Assembly (NCBI GenBank): GCA_013822685.1
Contig: PNKV01000002.1
Coordinates: 186,001 to 250,000 of the forward strand
Source: Leptothrix sp. (in: b-proteobacteria)
GTDB lineage: Bacteria > Pseudomonadota > Gammaproteobacteria > Burkholderiales > Burkholderiaceae_C
Length of the DNA: 64,000 nucleotides
Direction: 5' to 3'
Below, one piece after another: positions 44,718-53,698 of the stretch. The translations under genes and the position numbers were made by a program. The notes under the pieces are model-generated. The model saw only the letters and a program-made list of their open reading frames with translations, did not search any database and was not told the DNA's origin. Each line of letters opens with the position of its first letter. Within the stretch, counting starts at the first letter, position 1.

Positions 44718-47417
44718 ATGAGTGATCACAAGGATTTCAGCGGCCACACGCCGATGATGGCCCAGTACTTTCGCCTGAAAGCTGAGCAGCCCGAGACGCT
44801 GCTCTTCTACCGCATGGGCGATTTCTACGAGCTGTTCTTCGACGACGCCCGCAAGGCCAATCGCCTGATCGACATCACCTTGACCACGCGTGGGCAGTCA
44901 GGTGGCGAGCCCGTCGTGATGGCGGGCGTGCCCGTCAGCGCGCTCGACACTTACCTGGCCAAGTTGATCAAGCTGGGTGAGTCGGTGGCCATCGCCGAGC
45001 AGGTGGGCGAGGTGGGCGCCAGCAAGGGCCCGGTCGAACGCAAGGTGGTGCGCGTGGTCACGCCCGGCACGCTCACCGACACTGAATTGCTGAACGAGCG
45101 CGCCGATGCCTTGCTGGTGGCGGTGGTGCTTGAAAAACGTGGCCGCGCCAATGGCCCGGCGCGCTGTGGCCTGGCCTGGCTGGGGCTGTCCAGTGGCAAC
45201 CTGGGTCTGAGCGAATGCGCCGAGCGCGAGTTGCCGGGCTGGTTGGCGCGCCTGCAGCCCGCCGAGTTGCTGTATGACCGCGACCGCATCCCAGCCGGGC
45301 TGCAAGCCCACCTGAACCAAACCCGCTCGGCGCTGACGTCGCGGCCCACCTGGCAGTTCGACAGTGCCCTGGGCCAGCGCAAGCTGTGCGAGCAACTGCG
45401 GGTGGCCAGCCTGCAGGCCTTCAATGCGCAAGACTTGACCTTGGCCCACTCGGCGGCGGCCGCTTTGCTCAGCTATGCCGAGCACACGCAGGGCAGGGCC
45501 TTGGCCCACGTCGCCAGCCTGGACGTGGCCCGCGCCAGCGACCTGCTCGAGCTGCCGCCCGCCACCCTGCGCAACCTGGAGCTGACCCAGACGCTGCGCG
45601 GCGAAGATTCGCCCACGCTGCTGTCCCTGCTGGACACCTGCCGCACTGGCATGGGCAGCCGCACGCTGCGCCATTGGCTGACGCACCCGCCGCGCGACCG
45701 CGCCATCGCCCGCGAACGCCACGATGCCATGGCCTGCCTGCTGCAGCCTTTGTCGGCCGAGCAAGGCTTTGAGCCCTTGCGCGAATCCTTGCGCAGCCTG
45801 AGCGACGTCGAGCGCATCACCGCCCGCTTGGCCCTGCGCCAGGTGCGCCCGCGCGAACTCGCCGGGCTGCGTGACACGCTGCTGGTGATGCCCGAGTTGC
45901 GCCAACGCGTGCCCGGCATTCTGGAAGGCGAGGGCGCCTGCTCTGCGCTGCTGCAGAAACTCTACGCCGCCCTGCAACCCGACCAGGGCATCGCCGAAGT
46001 GCTGGAACGCACCTTGGCCGAGACCCCCGCCGTGCTGCTGCGCGATGGCGGGGTCATTGCCACGGGCGTTGACCCTGATCTGGATGAGTTGCGCGCCATC
46101 TCGCAGAACTGCGATGCGTTTTTGCTCGACCTGGAAGCCCGTGAGCGCGCCCGCACCGGCATCGGCAACTTGCGCGTGCAATACAACAAGGTGCATGGCT
46201 TCTACATCGAGGTCACGCAGGGCCAGGTCGACAAGGTGCCGCTGGATTACCAACGCCGCCAGACTTTGAAGAACGCCGAGCGCTTCATCACACCCGAGCT
46301 GAAAGCCTTTGAAGACAAGGCCTTGTCCGCGCAAGACCGCTCCCTGGCCCGCGAGAAGTGGCTCTACGACCAGTTGCTGGACACCCTGCAGCCGCACTTG
46401 GCCGCCTTGAGTGCCCTGGCCCGCGCCTTGGCCTCGCTCGATGCCCTGGCCGCGCTGGCCGAGCGCGCCGGCACCTTGGGCTGGACCCGCCCTGAGTTCG
46501 TCAACCATCCCTGCATCGAGATCGACAAGGGCCGCCACCCAGTCGTTGAAGCGCGCCTGATGGAAACCAGCGGTGTCACCTTCATCCCCAACGACTGCCG
46601 GCTGGACGCCAACCACCGCATGCTGGTCATCACCGGCCCCAACATGGGCGGTAAATCCACCTTCATGCGCCAGATCGCGCTGATCGCCTTGTTGGCCGCC
46701 ATGGGCTCTTACGTGCCCGCGTCCAGTTGTCGCCTGGGTCCGATCGATGCCATCCACACCCGCATCGGGGCGGCCGACGACCTGGCCAACGCCCAATCCA
46801 CCTTCATGATCGAGATGACCGAGGCGGCCGCGATCGTGCATGGCGCCACCGAGCACTCGCTGGTGTTGATGGACGAAATCGGCCGGGGCACTTCCACCTT
46901 CGACGGCCTGGCCCTGGCCGGTGCCATTGCCAGCCAGTTGCACGACAAGAACAAGGCCTTCACCTTGTTCGCCACGCACTATTTCGAATTGACGGCCCTG
47001 CCCGAGAAGCACCCACGCGCCATGAATGTGCACGTGGGCGTGGCCGAGTCGGGCGACGACATCGTCTTTTTGCACGAGTTGCAGCCCGGCCCCGCCAGCC
47101 GCAGTTACGGCGTGCAAGTGGCCCGCCTGGCTGGCATGCCGCATGCTCTTATCCGACAGGCACGCGCCACGCTGGAGGCATTGGAAGCCCAGCAACGCCA
47201 TGCTGATGACCAGATTGACCTGTTCGCGGTCTCGGTAGCATCGGACCCGATCCTGGATGCGCACGATGGATTGGCGCTGGCGCCACCGGTTGGCGAGGGT
47301 TTGACCCCTGCGGAAGCCGAGACTTTGACCCTGCTCGCCAGCATTGATCCTGATACCCTGACCCCACGCGAGGCGCTGGACGCCTTGTACCGACTCAAAT
47401 CCGTGAGTTCAACATGA
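44718..47417 (+). CDS. mutS: DNA mismatch repair protein MutS
   Basis: 899 residues from the ATG at 44718. Recognises mismatches as a clamp and recruits MutL. Mismatch-binding motif in [20 protein letters not shown] (Phe-X-Glu), connector and lever domains, then the ATPase with Walker [15 protein letters not shown] (near residue 639), Walker [17 protein letters not shown] and the HTH dimerisation end ([13 protein letters not shown]). Slightly longer than E. coli MutS. Its stop overlaps the Anbu start by ATGA. Confidence 0.97.
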   Translation: MSDHKDFSGHTPMMAQYFRLKAEQPETLLFYRMGDFYELFFDDARKANRLIDITLTTRGQSGGEPVVMAGVPVSALDTYLAKLIKLGESVAIAEQVGEVGASKGPVERKVVRVVTPGTLTDTELLNERADALLVAVVLEKRGRANGPARCGLAWLGLSSGNLGLSECAERELPGWLARLQPAELLYDRDRIPAGLQAHLNQTRSALTSRPTWQFDSALGQRKLCEQLRVASLQAFNAQDLTLAHSAAAALLSYAEHTQGRALAHVASLDVARASDLLELPPATLRNLELTQTLRGEDSPTLLSLLDTCRTGMGSRTLRHWLTHPPRDRAIARERHDAMACLLQPLSAEQGFEPLRESLRSLSDVERITARLALRQVRPRELAGLRDTLLVMPELRQRVPGILEGEGACSALLQKLYAALQPDQGIAEVLERTLAETPAVLLRDGGVIATGVDPDLDELRAISQNCDAFLLDLEARERARTGIGNLRVQYNKVHGFYIEVTQGQVDKVPLDYQRRQTLKNAERFITPELKAFEDKALSAQDRSLAREKWLYDQLLDTLQPHLAALSALARALASLDALAALAERAGTLGWTRPEFVNHPCIEIDKGRHPVVEARLMETSGVTFIPNDCRLDANHRMLVITGPNMGGKSTFMRQIALIALLAAMGSYVPASSCRLGPIDAIHTRIGAADDLANAQSTFMIEMTEAAAIVHGATEHSLVLMDEIGRGTSTFDGLALAGAIASQLHDKNKAFTLFATHYFELTALPEKHPRAMNVHVGVAESGDDIVFLHELQPGPASRSYGVQVARLAGMPHALIRQARATLEALEAQQRHADDQIDLFAVSVASDPILDAHDGLALAPPVGEGLTPAEAETLTLLASIDPDTLTPREALDALYRLKSVSST

Positions 47418-48241
47418 CTTATTGCGTTGCCATGCGGCTGAATGCCGGGCTGGTTTTTCTCTCTGACTCGCGCACCAACGCGGGGCTGGATCAGATCAGC
47501 ACCTTCCGAAAAATGACGGTTTACGAGAAGCCCGAGGACCGGGTCATCGTGATGCTGTCCGCCGGCAACCTGGCCATCACCCAGGCGGTCAAGCAATTGC
47601 TGGGCACCGAGCAGATTGAAGGCCCTGACGGCAAGGCCGTGACCCTGTGGAACGCCAAGAGCATGTTCGATGTGGCCCGCATCGTGGGCAGCGCCATCCG
47701 CAAGGTCTACGCCCGCGACGCCGATGCCTTGCAGCACCATGGCATCGATTTCAATTGCAACCTCATCGTGGGCGGGCAGATCAAGGGCGAGACCATGCGC
47801 CTGTTCAACGTCTATGCAGCAGGCAATTTTGTCGAGGCGGGCATTGATGGCGTCTGCTATTTCCAGATCGGCGAATCCAAGTACGGCAAGCCCGTGATCG
47901 ACCGGGTCGTCACGCCCAACACACCTTTGCAAGAGGCTGCCAAGTGCGCCTTGATCTCGATGGACTCGACCCTGAAGTCGAACCTGTCGGTGGGTTTGCC
48001 GTTGGACCTGATGGTCTACGAGGCCGACGCCTTGAAGGTCGACAAGGTCATCAACATCGATGACACCAATGCCTACTTCCGCATGATTCGCAGCTCTTGG
48101 GGCCAGCGTTTGCGGCAGGTGTTCGATTCGATCCCCGACCCCAGCTGGACGGGTGACCAGCCTGACCTGTCAACCCACACCAGTTCGTCATCGCAGCTGC
48201 AGGCGATGAACCCGCTGACCAAGATCCACGCGCCGGGTTGA
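47414..48241 (+). CDS. Anbu-type proteasome homologue (20S beta-subunit-like peptidase)
   Basis: 275 residues. N-terminal nucleophile hydrolase of the Anbu group: after Met removal Thr (second codon) would be the nucleophile, with Asp18 in SDSRTNAG and Lys33 in TFRKMTV as the other proteasome residues. [11 protein letters not shown] and IVGGQIKGE are the beta-subunit core strands. Anbu rings are thought to be ancestral proteasome-like assemblies; a peptidase activity has been hard to show. It usually lies with a transglutaminase, an ATP-grasp and an alpha-E gene; here it is instead translationally coupled to mutS. Confidence 0.93.
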   Translation: MTYCVAMRLNAGLVFLSDSRTNAGLDQISTFRKMTVYEKPEDRVIVMLSAGNLAITQAVKQLLGTEQIEGPDGKAVTLWNAKSMFDVARIVGSAIRKVYARDADALQHHGIDFNCNLIVGGQIKGETMRLFNVYAAGNFVEAGIDGVCYFQIGESKYGKPVIDRVVTPNTPLQEAAKCALISMDSTLKSNLSVGLPLDLMVYEADALKVDKVINIDDTNAYFRMIRSSWGQRLRQVFDSIPDPSWTGDQPDLSTHTSSSSQLQAMNPLTKIHAPG

Positions 48242-48244
48242 AAC

Positions 48245-48282
48245 AAAAAGCCAGCCACGTTTTGCAACGGGCTGGCTTTTTT
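48245..48282. terminator. Bidirectional rho-independent terminator between Anbu and the cysteine desulfurase gene
   Basis: AAAAAGCCAGCC (48245-48256) pairs with GGCTGGCTTTTT (48270-48281), with an A tract on one side and a T tract on the other, so it can stop both converging transcripts. It overlaps the end of the desulfurase gene by about one base. Confidence 0.85.
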
Positions 48283-50237
48283 CAAACCCTGCGGTGCGCG
48301 CCTGACAGGCGGTGCAAGGTGTTGACCAGGGTGTCGACTTCACCCGTGGTGTTGTAGAACGCGAGTGATGGCCGCACCGTGGCTTCCAGCCCAAAGCGGC
48401 GCAGGATGGGTTGTGCGCAATGGTGGCCTGACCGCACGGCGATGCCTTCCTTGTTCAGGGCCGCACCGACCTCTTCGGTCTTGTAGCCCTGCAAGGTGAA
48501 CGACATCACCGAAGCCTTGTTGGCCGCTGTGCCAATCAAACGCAAGCCCGGCACGTCCTTCAGCAGGCGCGTGGCATAGACCAGCAACTGGTGCTCGTAA
48601 GCGCCGATGGCGTCGATGCCCAGCCGCATCACATACTCCAGCGCCGCGCCCAGGCCCACCGCGTCCGCGATGTTGCCCGTGCCCGCTTCGAAGCGGCCAG
48701 GGGCATCGTGGTATTCGGTGTGCTCAAAGGTCACGTCCTTGATCATGTTGCCGCCGCCTTGCCATGGCGGCGTCTCGTTCAACAAGGCCTCTTTGCCGTA
48801 CAGGGCGCCAATGCCCGTCGGCCCGAAGATCTTGTGGCCCGAGAACACGAACCAGTCGCAGTCCAGGTCGATGACATCGGAGCGCATGTGCGACACCGAT
48901 TGAGCGCCATCCACCAGCACCCGCGCGCCTGCGCTGTGCGCCATCGCCACCATCTGCTTGGCCGGCGTCACCGTGCCCAGGGCATTGGACACCTGCGTGA
49001 ACGACACCAGCTTGGTCCGCGGGTTCAACAGCTTGGCGTATTCGTCGAGCAGGATCTGGCCATCGTCGTCCACCGGGATCACTCGCAGCTTGGCTCCCGT
49101 GAAGGCGCACAGTTGTTGCCACGGCACGATGTTGGCGTGGTGTTCCAGGTGGCTGACGATGATCTCGTCGCCCTTGCCGATGTTGGCCCGGCCCCAGCTC
49201 TTGGCCACCAGGTTGATGGCCTCGGTGGTGCCCCGCACGAACACGATCTCGTTCACCGAACGCGCGTTCAGGAATTGGCGCGTGGTTTCGCGGGCGCCTT
49301 CGTAGGCATCGGTGGCTCGGGCCGCCAGTTCGTGCGCCGCGCGGTGGATGTTCGAGTTCTCGTGCTCATAAAAGTACGAGATTCGGTCGATCACCGACTG
49401 CGGCTTCTGCGTGGTCGCGGCGTTGTCCAGCCAGATCAAAGGCCGGCCATTGACGCGTTCCTTGAAGATCGGGAAGTCCTGGCGCACCAGGTTCACGTCG
49501 AAGCCATTCGACACGCCCAATGAGGGCTGCGCCACCATCGGCTCGGGGCTGAGTCCCGGCACATTGAGGCCTGCCGGCTGCTTGAAACCCGCGTGTTCCA
49601 GGAAGTAGTACGCAGGGCCGCCCGACGAAGGCGGTGCTGACAGCGCCGCACCCGGTGAGCGCGGCGACAGCAAGGCCTTCAACTCCGCGTCCGTCGGCAG
49701 ACCGAAGTCCGTCGGGTTGACCACGGGCAAGCTGTAGTTCTGGCCATGCGAGCTGGCCAGCGGATTGGTCAGGCTGGACGACGCCGGCACCGCGGCCGAC
49801 GACACGCCTTGTGCGCTCGGCTGCCCCACGCCATGCGCCGAAGCACCCAGTGGCACATCGCCTGTCAGGTGTGGCGGCACGGTCGGCGCCGGCGTCACCG
49901 GCAACGAACGCGGGATCGATGGCGAAATTGCCGGCGTTTCAGGCAAAGGCGTGCCCACCGTGGCCGCCGCTGCGCTGGGCAAGGCCGAGGTGGCGCTGGG
50001 CACCAGCCCCGGCGAAAAGCCGAAGTCCGGCGAGCCCGTGGGCACCGAGCCGTCTGCCGGGATGCCCGGCACCCGGGGCTGATGGGCTTGGGCCGCGCTC
50101 AGGTGAGACAAGCCGGAGGGCAGACCATTGGTCCCCGGTACGCCACTGGGCAGCGCCGAGAAAAACTGGTTCGCCAGCTTCGACAGTGTCTCCACATCCG
50201 GCAGGCCGAAGCCGCCAATGGGCTCACTTGTACTCAT
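48282..50237 (-). CDS. Family 2A encapsulin cargo: SufS-type cysteine desulfurase with long N-terminal loading extension
   Basis: 651 residues from the ATG at 50237, overlapping the shell gene by 14 bases. Residues 1-245 are a Pro/Ala/Ser/Gly-rich, probably disordered extension; residues 246-651 are a complete PLP-dependent class II desulfurase. Core motifs: WLDNAATTQKP, HLEHHANIVPWQ, Asp443 in VDGAQSVSHM, PLP-Lys469 in SGHKIFGP and catalytic Cys607 in RSGHHCAQP. It releases sulfur from L-cysteine as enzyme-bound persulfide. In the cyanobacterial family 2A system the equivalent extension directs the enzyme into the shell. Short motifs in the extension: GGFGLPDVETLSKL (8-21), TDFGLPTDAELKAL (176-189), YYFLEHAGF (210-218). 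An in-frame codon at 50282 would add 15 unlikely residues. Confidence 0.95.
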   Translation of the reverse strand: MSTSEPIGGFGLPDVETLSKLANQFFSALPSGVPGTNGLPSGLSHLSAAQAHQPRVPGIPADGSVPTGSPDFGFSPGLVPSATSALPSAAAATVGTPLPETPAISPSIPRSLPVTPAPTVPPHLTGDVPLGASAHGVGQPSAQGVSSAAVPASSSLTNPLASSHGQNYSLPVVNPTDFGLPTDAELKALLSPRSPGAALSAPPSSGGPAYYFLEHAGFKQPAGLNVPGLSPEPMVAQPSLGVSNGFDVNLVRQDFPIFKERVNGRPLIWLDNAATTQKPQSVIDRISYFYEHENSNIHRAAHELAARATDAYEGARETTRQFLNARSVNEIVFVRGTTEAINLVAKSWGRANIGKGDEIIVSHLEHHANIVPWQQLCAFTGAKLRVIPVDDDGQILLDEYAKLLNPRTKLVSFTQVSNALGTVTPAKQMVAMAHSAGARVLVDGAQSVSHMRSDVIDLDCDWFVFSGHKIFGPTGIGALYGKEALLNETPPWQGGGNMIKDVTFEHTEYHDAPGRFEAGTGNIADAVGLGAALEYVMRLGIDAIGAYEHQLLVYATRLLKDVPGLRLIGTAANKASVMSFTLQGYKTEEVGAALNKEGIAVRSGHHCAQPILRRFGLEATVRPSLAFYNTTGEVDTLVNTLHRLSGAHRRV

Positions 50238-51141
50238 GGTACTTGCCGATCTCGACGTCTTCCAGCACGGCGATCGAATCATCGGTCAGCACGGCCAGCG
50301 AGCAGTACAGCGACACCAGGTAGGAGGCGATCGCCTTGTGGTTGATGCCCATGAAGCGCACCGACAGGCCGGGGCTTTGCTGGCCGGGCAGGTCGGGCTG
50401 GTACAGGCCCACGACGCCCTGGCGGCTCTCGCCCGTGCGGATCAGGATGATGCTGGACTTGCCGTCTTCGATCTGCAGCTTGTCGGACGGGATCAGCGGG
50501 ATGCCGCGCCAGGTGATGAACTGCGAACCGAACAGCGACACGGTCGGTGGGGGCACGCCACGGCGGGTGCACTCGCGGCCAAAGGCGGCGATGGTCAGCG
50601 GGTGGGCCAGGAAGAAGCCGGGCTCTTTCCAGACCTTGGTCAGCAGCTCGTCCAGGTCGTCGGGCGTGGGCGCGCCGGTGCGCGGCTTGATGCGCTGAGC
50701 CGGGGCAATGCTGGCCAGCAGGCCGTACTCGGGGTTGTTGATCAGCTCGCTCTCTTGGCGTTCCTTGATCGTTTCGATCGTCAGGCGCAGCTGTTCAGAG
50801 ATCTGGTTGTAAGGCTTGCTGTACAGGTCGGACACGCGGGTGTGCACGTCCAGCACAGTGTTCACGGCCGACAGCATGTACTCGCGCGGGTTCTCGATGT
50901 AGTCGACGAAGGTCTGGGGCAGGGTGCGCTCATCGCGGCCCGAGCACTCCACGGTCACGGCCGACGCATCTTTCACGCGGTTCACGCGGTAGATGCCGGC
51001 TTCGACAGGCACCCATTGCAGCAGCAGCGTCAGCCAGCGAGGCGTGATCGTCGCCATCTGCGGCACGGTGCGTGTCGCGATGGCCAACTGCCGGGCGGCT
51101 ACGTCGCCCAGGGCCGTGCTTTGTTCTTGGATGTCAGACAT
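50224..51141 (-). CDS. Family 2A encapsulin nanocompartment shell protein (SrpI-like)
   Basis: 305 residues, HK97-fold shell protein that should form an icosahedral protein cage. It resembles cyanobacterial SrpI throughout: LGDVAARQLAIATRTVPQM, ITPRWLTLLLQWVPVEAGIYRVNRV, DVHTRVSDLYSKPYNQ, QLRLTIETIKERQE, PGFFLAHPLTIAAFGRE, FGSQFITWRGIPLIPSD and the end IGKYHEYK. No cyclic-nucleotide-binding insertion is present, which places it in family 2A and not 2B. GGAG lies 10 bases before the ATG. It sits between the serine acetyltransferase (upstream) and the desulfurase cargo (downstream). Confidence 0.96.
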   Translation of the reverse strand: MSDIQEQSTALGDVAARQLAIATRTVPQMATITPRWLTLLLQWVPVEAGIYRVNRVKDASAVTVECSGRDERTLPQTFVDYIENPREYMLSAVNTVLDVHTRVSDLYSKPYNQISEQLRLTIETIKERQESELINNPEYGLLASIAPAQRIKPRTGAPTPDDLDELLTKVWKEPGFFLAHPLTIAAFGRECTRRGVPPPTVSLFGSQFITWRGIPLIPSDKLQIEDGKSSIILIRTGESRQGVVGLYQPDLPGQQSPGLSVRFMGINHKAIASYLVSLYCSLAVLTDDSIAVLEDVEIGKYHEYK

Positions 51142-51177
51142 TCGAAACTCCGTTGATTCAGGAAGGTGAGAGAAAAC

Positions 51178-52101
51178 TTATTTGGATTGCGACTGGGCCT
51201 GGGTCACATTGCTGCCCGGTGGCACGCTTTGCGTCAGCCACACATTGCCGCCGATGGTCGAGCCCTTGCCGATCGTGATGCGGCCCAGCACCGTGGCGCC
51301 GGCGTAGATCACCACGTCGTCTTCCACGATCGGATGGCGGGCGTTGCCCTTGATCAGCACGCCGTTGTCGTCGGCCGGGAAGCGCTTGGCGCCCAGCGTC
51401 ACGGCCTGGTAAAGGCGCACGCCCTGGCCGATGATGGTGGTCTGGCCGATGACGACGCCCGTGCCGTGGTCGATGAAAAAACTGCCGCCGATCTTGGCGC
51501 CGGGGTGGATGTCAATGCCGGTGCTGGAATGCGCGATGTCAGCGATGACGCGGGCCAGCACGGGGGCGCCCAACTCATACAGCGCGTGGGCCAGGCGGTG
51601 GTACATGATGGCCGTCATGCCGGGGTAGCACAGCAAGACTTCGGAAGGGCTGCTGGCGGCTGGATCGCCATGGAATGCTGCGAGCAGATCGCTGACCAGC
51701 AAGGCCCGGATCTGCGGCAGCTGGGTCGCAAATTCGCGGGTGATCTCGGTGGCTTTGGCGCCCAGGGTCGCGTCGTTTTCGATGTCGGCGTCGGTCACGA
51801 ACAGCAGGCCGCGCCGCACTTGCTCGGCCAGCACCACCAGGGTGCTGTTCAAGGTATTGCCCACGAAGTAGTCAATGCTTTCGTCATTGAGGTCAGGCCG
51901 CCCCAAATGCGTGGGAAACAGCACCGCCAGCAAACCCTGCAGTATTTGGCCCAGTGCTTCGCGTGAGGGTAATTCTCTGATTCGGCCCTTGTGGCGGATA
52001 TTGTGTGTGGTTTCCCGAGAATGGCGTAAACCAGAGATTACCGAGGTCAGATTCCAATCGGATTGGGCCGTGTCAGTCGGGTATTTGGGTAGATGGGTCA
52101 T
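51178..52101 (-). CDS. epsC: Serine O-acetyltransferase EpsC of the encapsulin operon
   Basis: 307 residues from the ATG at 52101; longer in-frame starts (ATG 52128, TTG 52173) give no family-like sequence. N-terminal helical part with SGLRHSRETTHNIRHKGRIRELPSREAL, then EVLLCYPGMTAIMYHRLAHALYELG, and the beta-helix with TGIDIHPGAKIGGSFFIDHGTGVVIGQT (catalytic His in FIDHGTG). Makes O-acetylserine for cysteine synthesis. EpsC-type acetyltransferases accompany family 2A shells with desulfurase cargo in many bacteria. The first gene of the operon, divergent from the sulfate-binding protein gene. Confidence 0.93.
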   Translation of the reverse strand: MTHLPKYPTDTAQSDWNLTSVISGLRHSRETTHNIRHKGRIRELPSREALGQILQGLLAVLFPTHLGRPDLNDESIDYFVGNTLNSTLVVLAEQVRRGLLFVTDADIENDATLGAKATEITREFATQLPQIRALLVSDLLAAFHGDPAASSPSEVLLCYPGMTAIMYHRLAHALYELGAPVLARVIADIAHSSTGIDIHPGAKIGGSFFIDHGTGVVIGQTTIIGQGVRLYQAVTLGAKRFPADDNGVLIKGNARHPIVEDDVVIYAGATVLGRITIGKGSTIGGNVWLTQSVPPGSNVTQAQSQSK

Positions 52102-52442
52102 TGGGCAGGCAGCGGCTGTGAGGAACATCGTGAATAGTGACAAGACCGTGCCTGAGGCGATATGCGTCGTCAAGTGACGCTTTAATCGAGAACCCGCTCA
52201 TATTTGTTTTATGTATTTGATTATTATTAAATGACATATGTATTTCAGTCCAGTGACCGCTGCTGTGCCTGAGCAAATCAAAGGATTAATTCCGCTGCGA
52301 TGCCGGACTATTCCGTTAGAGCGGATGTTCTGCCGCCTCTAGTTTGGGAATTGAATATGCAAAGGCATTTTTATTCGTTCCGCTTCGATGGGCTGGCTTT
52401 TAGGATTCATCCATTGATTCACCACAACCCACGATTCAAACC
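52102..52442. promoter_or_regulatory. Divergent control region between the encapsulin operon and the sulfate-uptake operon
   Basis: 341 bases without a gene, with an AT-rich core (52180-52250) unlike the surrounding DNA. It must hold promoters in both directions. Visible elements: TCCG-TTAGAG-CGGA (52311-52324), a LysR-type T-N11-A dyad; GAATATGC-AAAG-GCAT (52353-52368), an inverted repeat; and ATATGCAA plus ATTCGTT, both also found before the second sulfate-binding gene. CysB, encoded at 57524, is the likely regulator (inference). Confidence 0.55.
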
Positions 52443-53486
52443 ATGCAAGCAGTCTCTTCTCGCACTCGCCGCACTTTCAACGTTCTTGCGCTCGCGGCCT
52501 TGACCGCCGTGGCGGGGGTGGCTTCTTTGGCTCCTGCGGTCGCCCAGGCCAAAGACATCACCCTGTTGAACGTTTCTTACGACCCCACCCGTGAGCTCTA
52601 CAAGGAATACAACGAGGCTTTTGCCAAGCACTGGAAGGCCAAGACGGGTGACACCGTGACAGTCAAGGCCTCGCACGGCGGTTCGGGCAAGCAAGGCCGA
52701 AGCGTGATCGACGGTCTGGAAGCCGACGTGGTCACCCTGGCCCTGGCCTACGACATCGACGCCATCGCCAACGTCGGGCTGCTGGACAAGGGCTGGCAGA
52801 AGAAGCTCAAGGGCAACAGCTCGCCCTACACCTCCACCATCGTGTTCCTGGTTCGCAAAGGCAACCCCAAGAAGATCAAGAACTGGGACGACCTGATCAA
52901 GCCCGGCACCTCGGTGATCACCCCCAACCCCAAGACCTCGGGCGGCGCACGCTGGAACTACCTGGCCGCCTATGGCTTCGAGCTCAAGCGCACCAATGGC
53001 TCGGATGACAAGGCCAAGGCCTTCGTGGGCAAGCTGCTGGAAAACGTGCCGGTGCTGGATTCGGGTGCCCGCGGTTCCACGGTGACGTTTGCCGAGCGTG
53101 GCCAGGGCGACGTCTTGCTGACCTGGGAAAACGAAGCCCACCTGGCTCTGCAGGAGTTTGGCCCCGACAAGTTCGACATCGTCTACCCGCCCTTCAGCAT
53201 CTACGCCGAGCCACCCGTGGCCGTGGTTGACAAGGTGGTCGACAAGAAGGGCACCCGCGAGGTCGCCACCGCTTACCTGGAATACCTGTACTCGGCCGAA
53301 GGCCAGGACATCGCAGGCAAGAACTTCTACCGTCCGACGGATGCCAAGGCTTTGGCCAAGTACGCCAAGCAATTCCCGAAGATCGAGTTGATCAAGATCG
53401 ATGACGTGTTCGGTGGCTGGGCCAAGGCGCAAAAGACGCACTTTGCCGACGGCGGCGTGTTCGACCAGATCTACACCAAGAAGTAA
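52443..53486 (+). CDS. sbp: Sulfate ABC transporter substrate-binding protein, first copy
   Basis: 347 residues with a signal peptide ([17 protein letters not shown]...AVAQA). Binds sulfate or thiosulfate in the periplasm for CysTWA. Typical Sbp blocks: [84 protein letters not shown] and WENEAHLAL. No clear ribosome-binding site. Followed by a strong terminator, so this copy is probably a separate transcript from the second copy. Confidence 0.95.
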   Translation: MQAVSSRTRRTFNVLALAALTAVAGVASLAPAVAQAKDITLLNVSYDPTRELYKEYNEAFAKHWKAKTGDTVTVKASHGGSGKQGRSVIDGLEADVVTLALAYDIDAIANVGLLDKGWQKKLKGNSSPYTSTIVFLVRKGNPKKIKNWDDLIKPGTSVITPNPKTSGGARWNYLAAYGFELKRTNGSDDKAKAFVGKLLENVPVLDSGARGSTVTFAERGQGDVLLTWENEAHLALQEFGPDKFDIVYPPFSIYAEPPVAVVDKVVDKKGTREVATAYLEYLYSAEGQDIAGKNFYRPTDAKALAKYAKQFPKIELIKIDDVFGGWAKAQKTHFADGGVFDQIYTKK

Positions 53487-53560
53487 ATCTCAAACATCAG
53501 TTTCTAGCGAGTGGGGTGGTGCCTGGGGCGTCCTGAACGGAAGCCAAAGGCATCAATTCG

Positions 53561-53595
53561 GGCGGCTCTGATTCCGGTCAGAGCCGCCTATTTTT
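53561..53595 (+). terminator. Rho-independent terminator after the first sulfate-binding gene
   Basis: GGCGGCTCTGA (53561-53571) and TCAGAGCCGCC (53578-53588) form a perfect 11-bp stem with a 6-base loop, followed by TATTTTTG. Confidence 0.85.
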
Positions 53596-53617
53596 GTGCT
53601 GCATAGTCGTTAATCGC

Positions 53618-53656
53618 ATATGCAATTGACAAAAGCGCGCTTCTTCTGCACATGTT
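53618..53656 (+). promoter_or_regulatory. Promoter region of the second sulfate-binding gene
   Basis: A perfect -35 TTGACA (53626-53631) with only a poor -10 (CATGTT near 53651), as in activator-dependent promoters. ATATGCAA (53618-53625), shared with the first sbp promoter region, overlaps the -35 edge. CysB dependence is inferred. Confidence 0.4.
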
Positions 53657-53698
53657 TGGTCCTTAACATTCGTTTGCTGCATCAAAAAAGGTCTTGTC

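Noticed and set aside
44898..47264. Very long open frame on the strand opposite mutS
   Set aside because: It mirrors the codon bias of mutS in this GC-rich DNA, has no domain-like sequence (runs of Gly, Gln and His) and no ribosome-binding site. Similar mirrors exist opposite the phosphatase-kinase gene and nasA.
52102..52173. Longer EpsC start at TTG 52173 or ATG 52128
   Set aside because: The added residues look like random translation, and homologues begin near the ATG at 52101.
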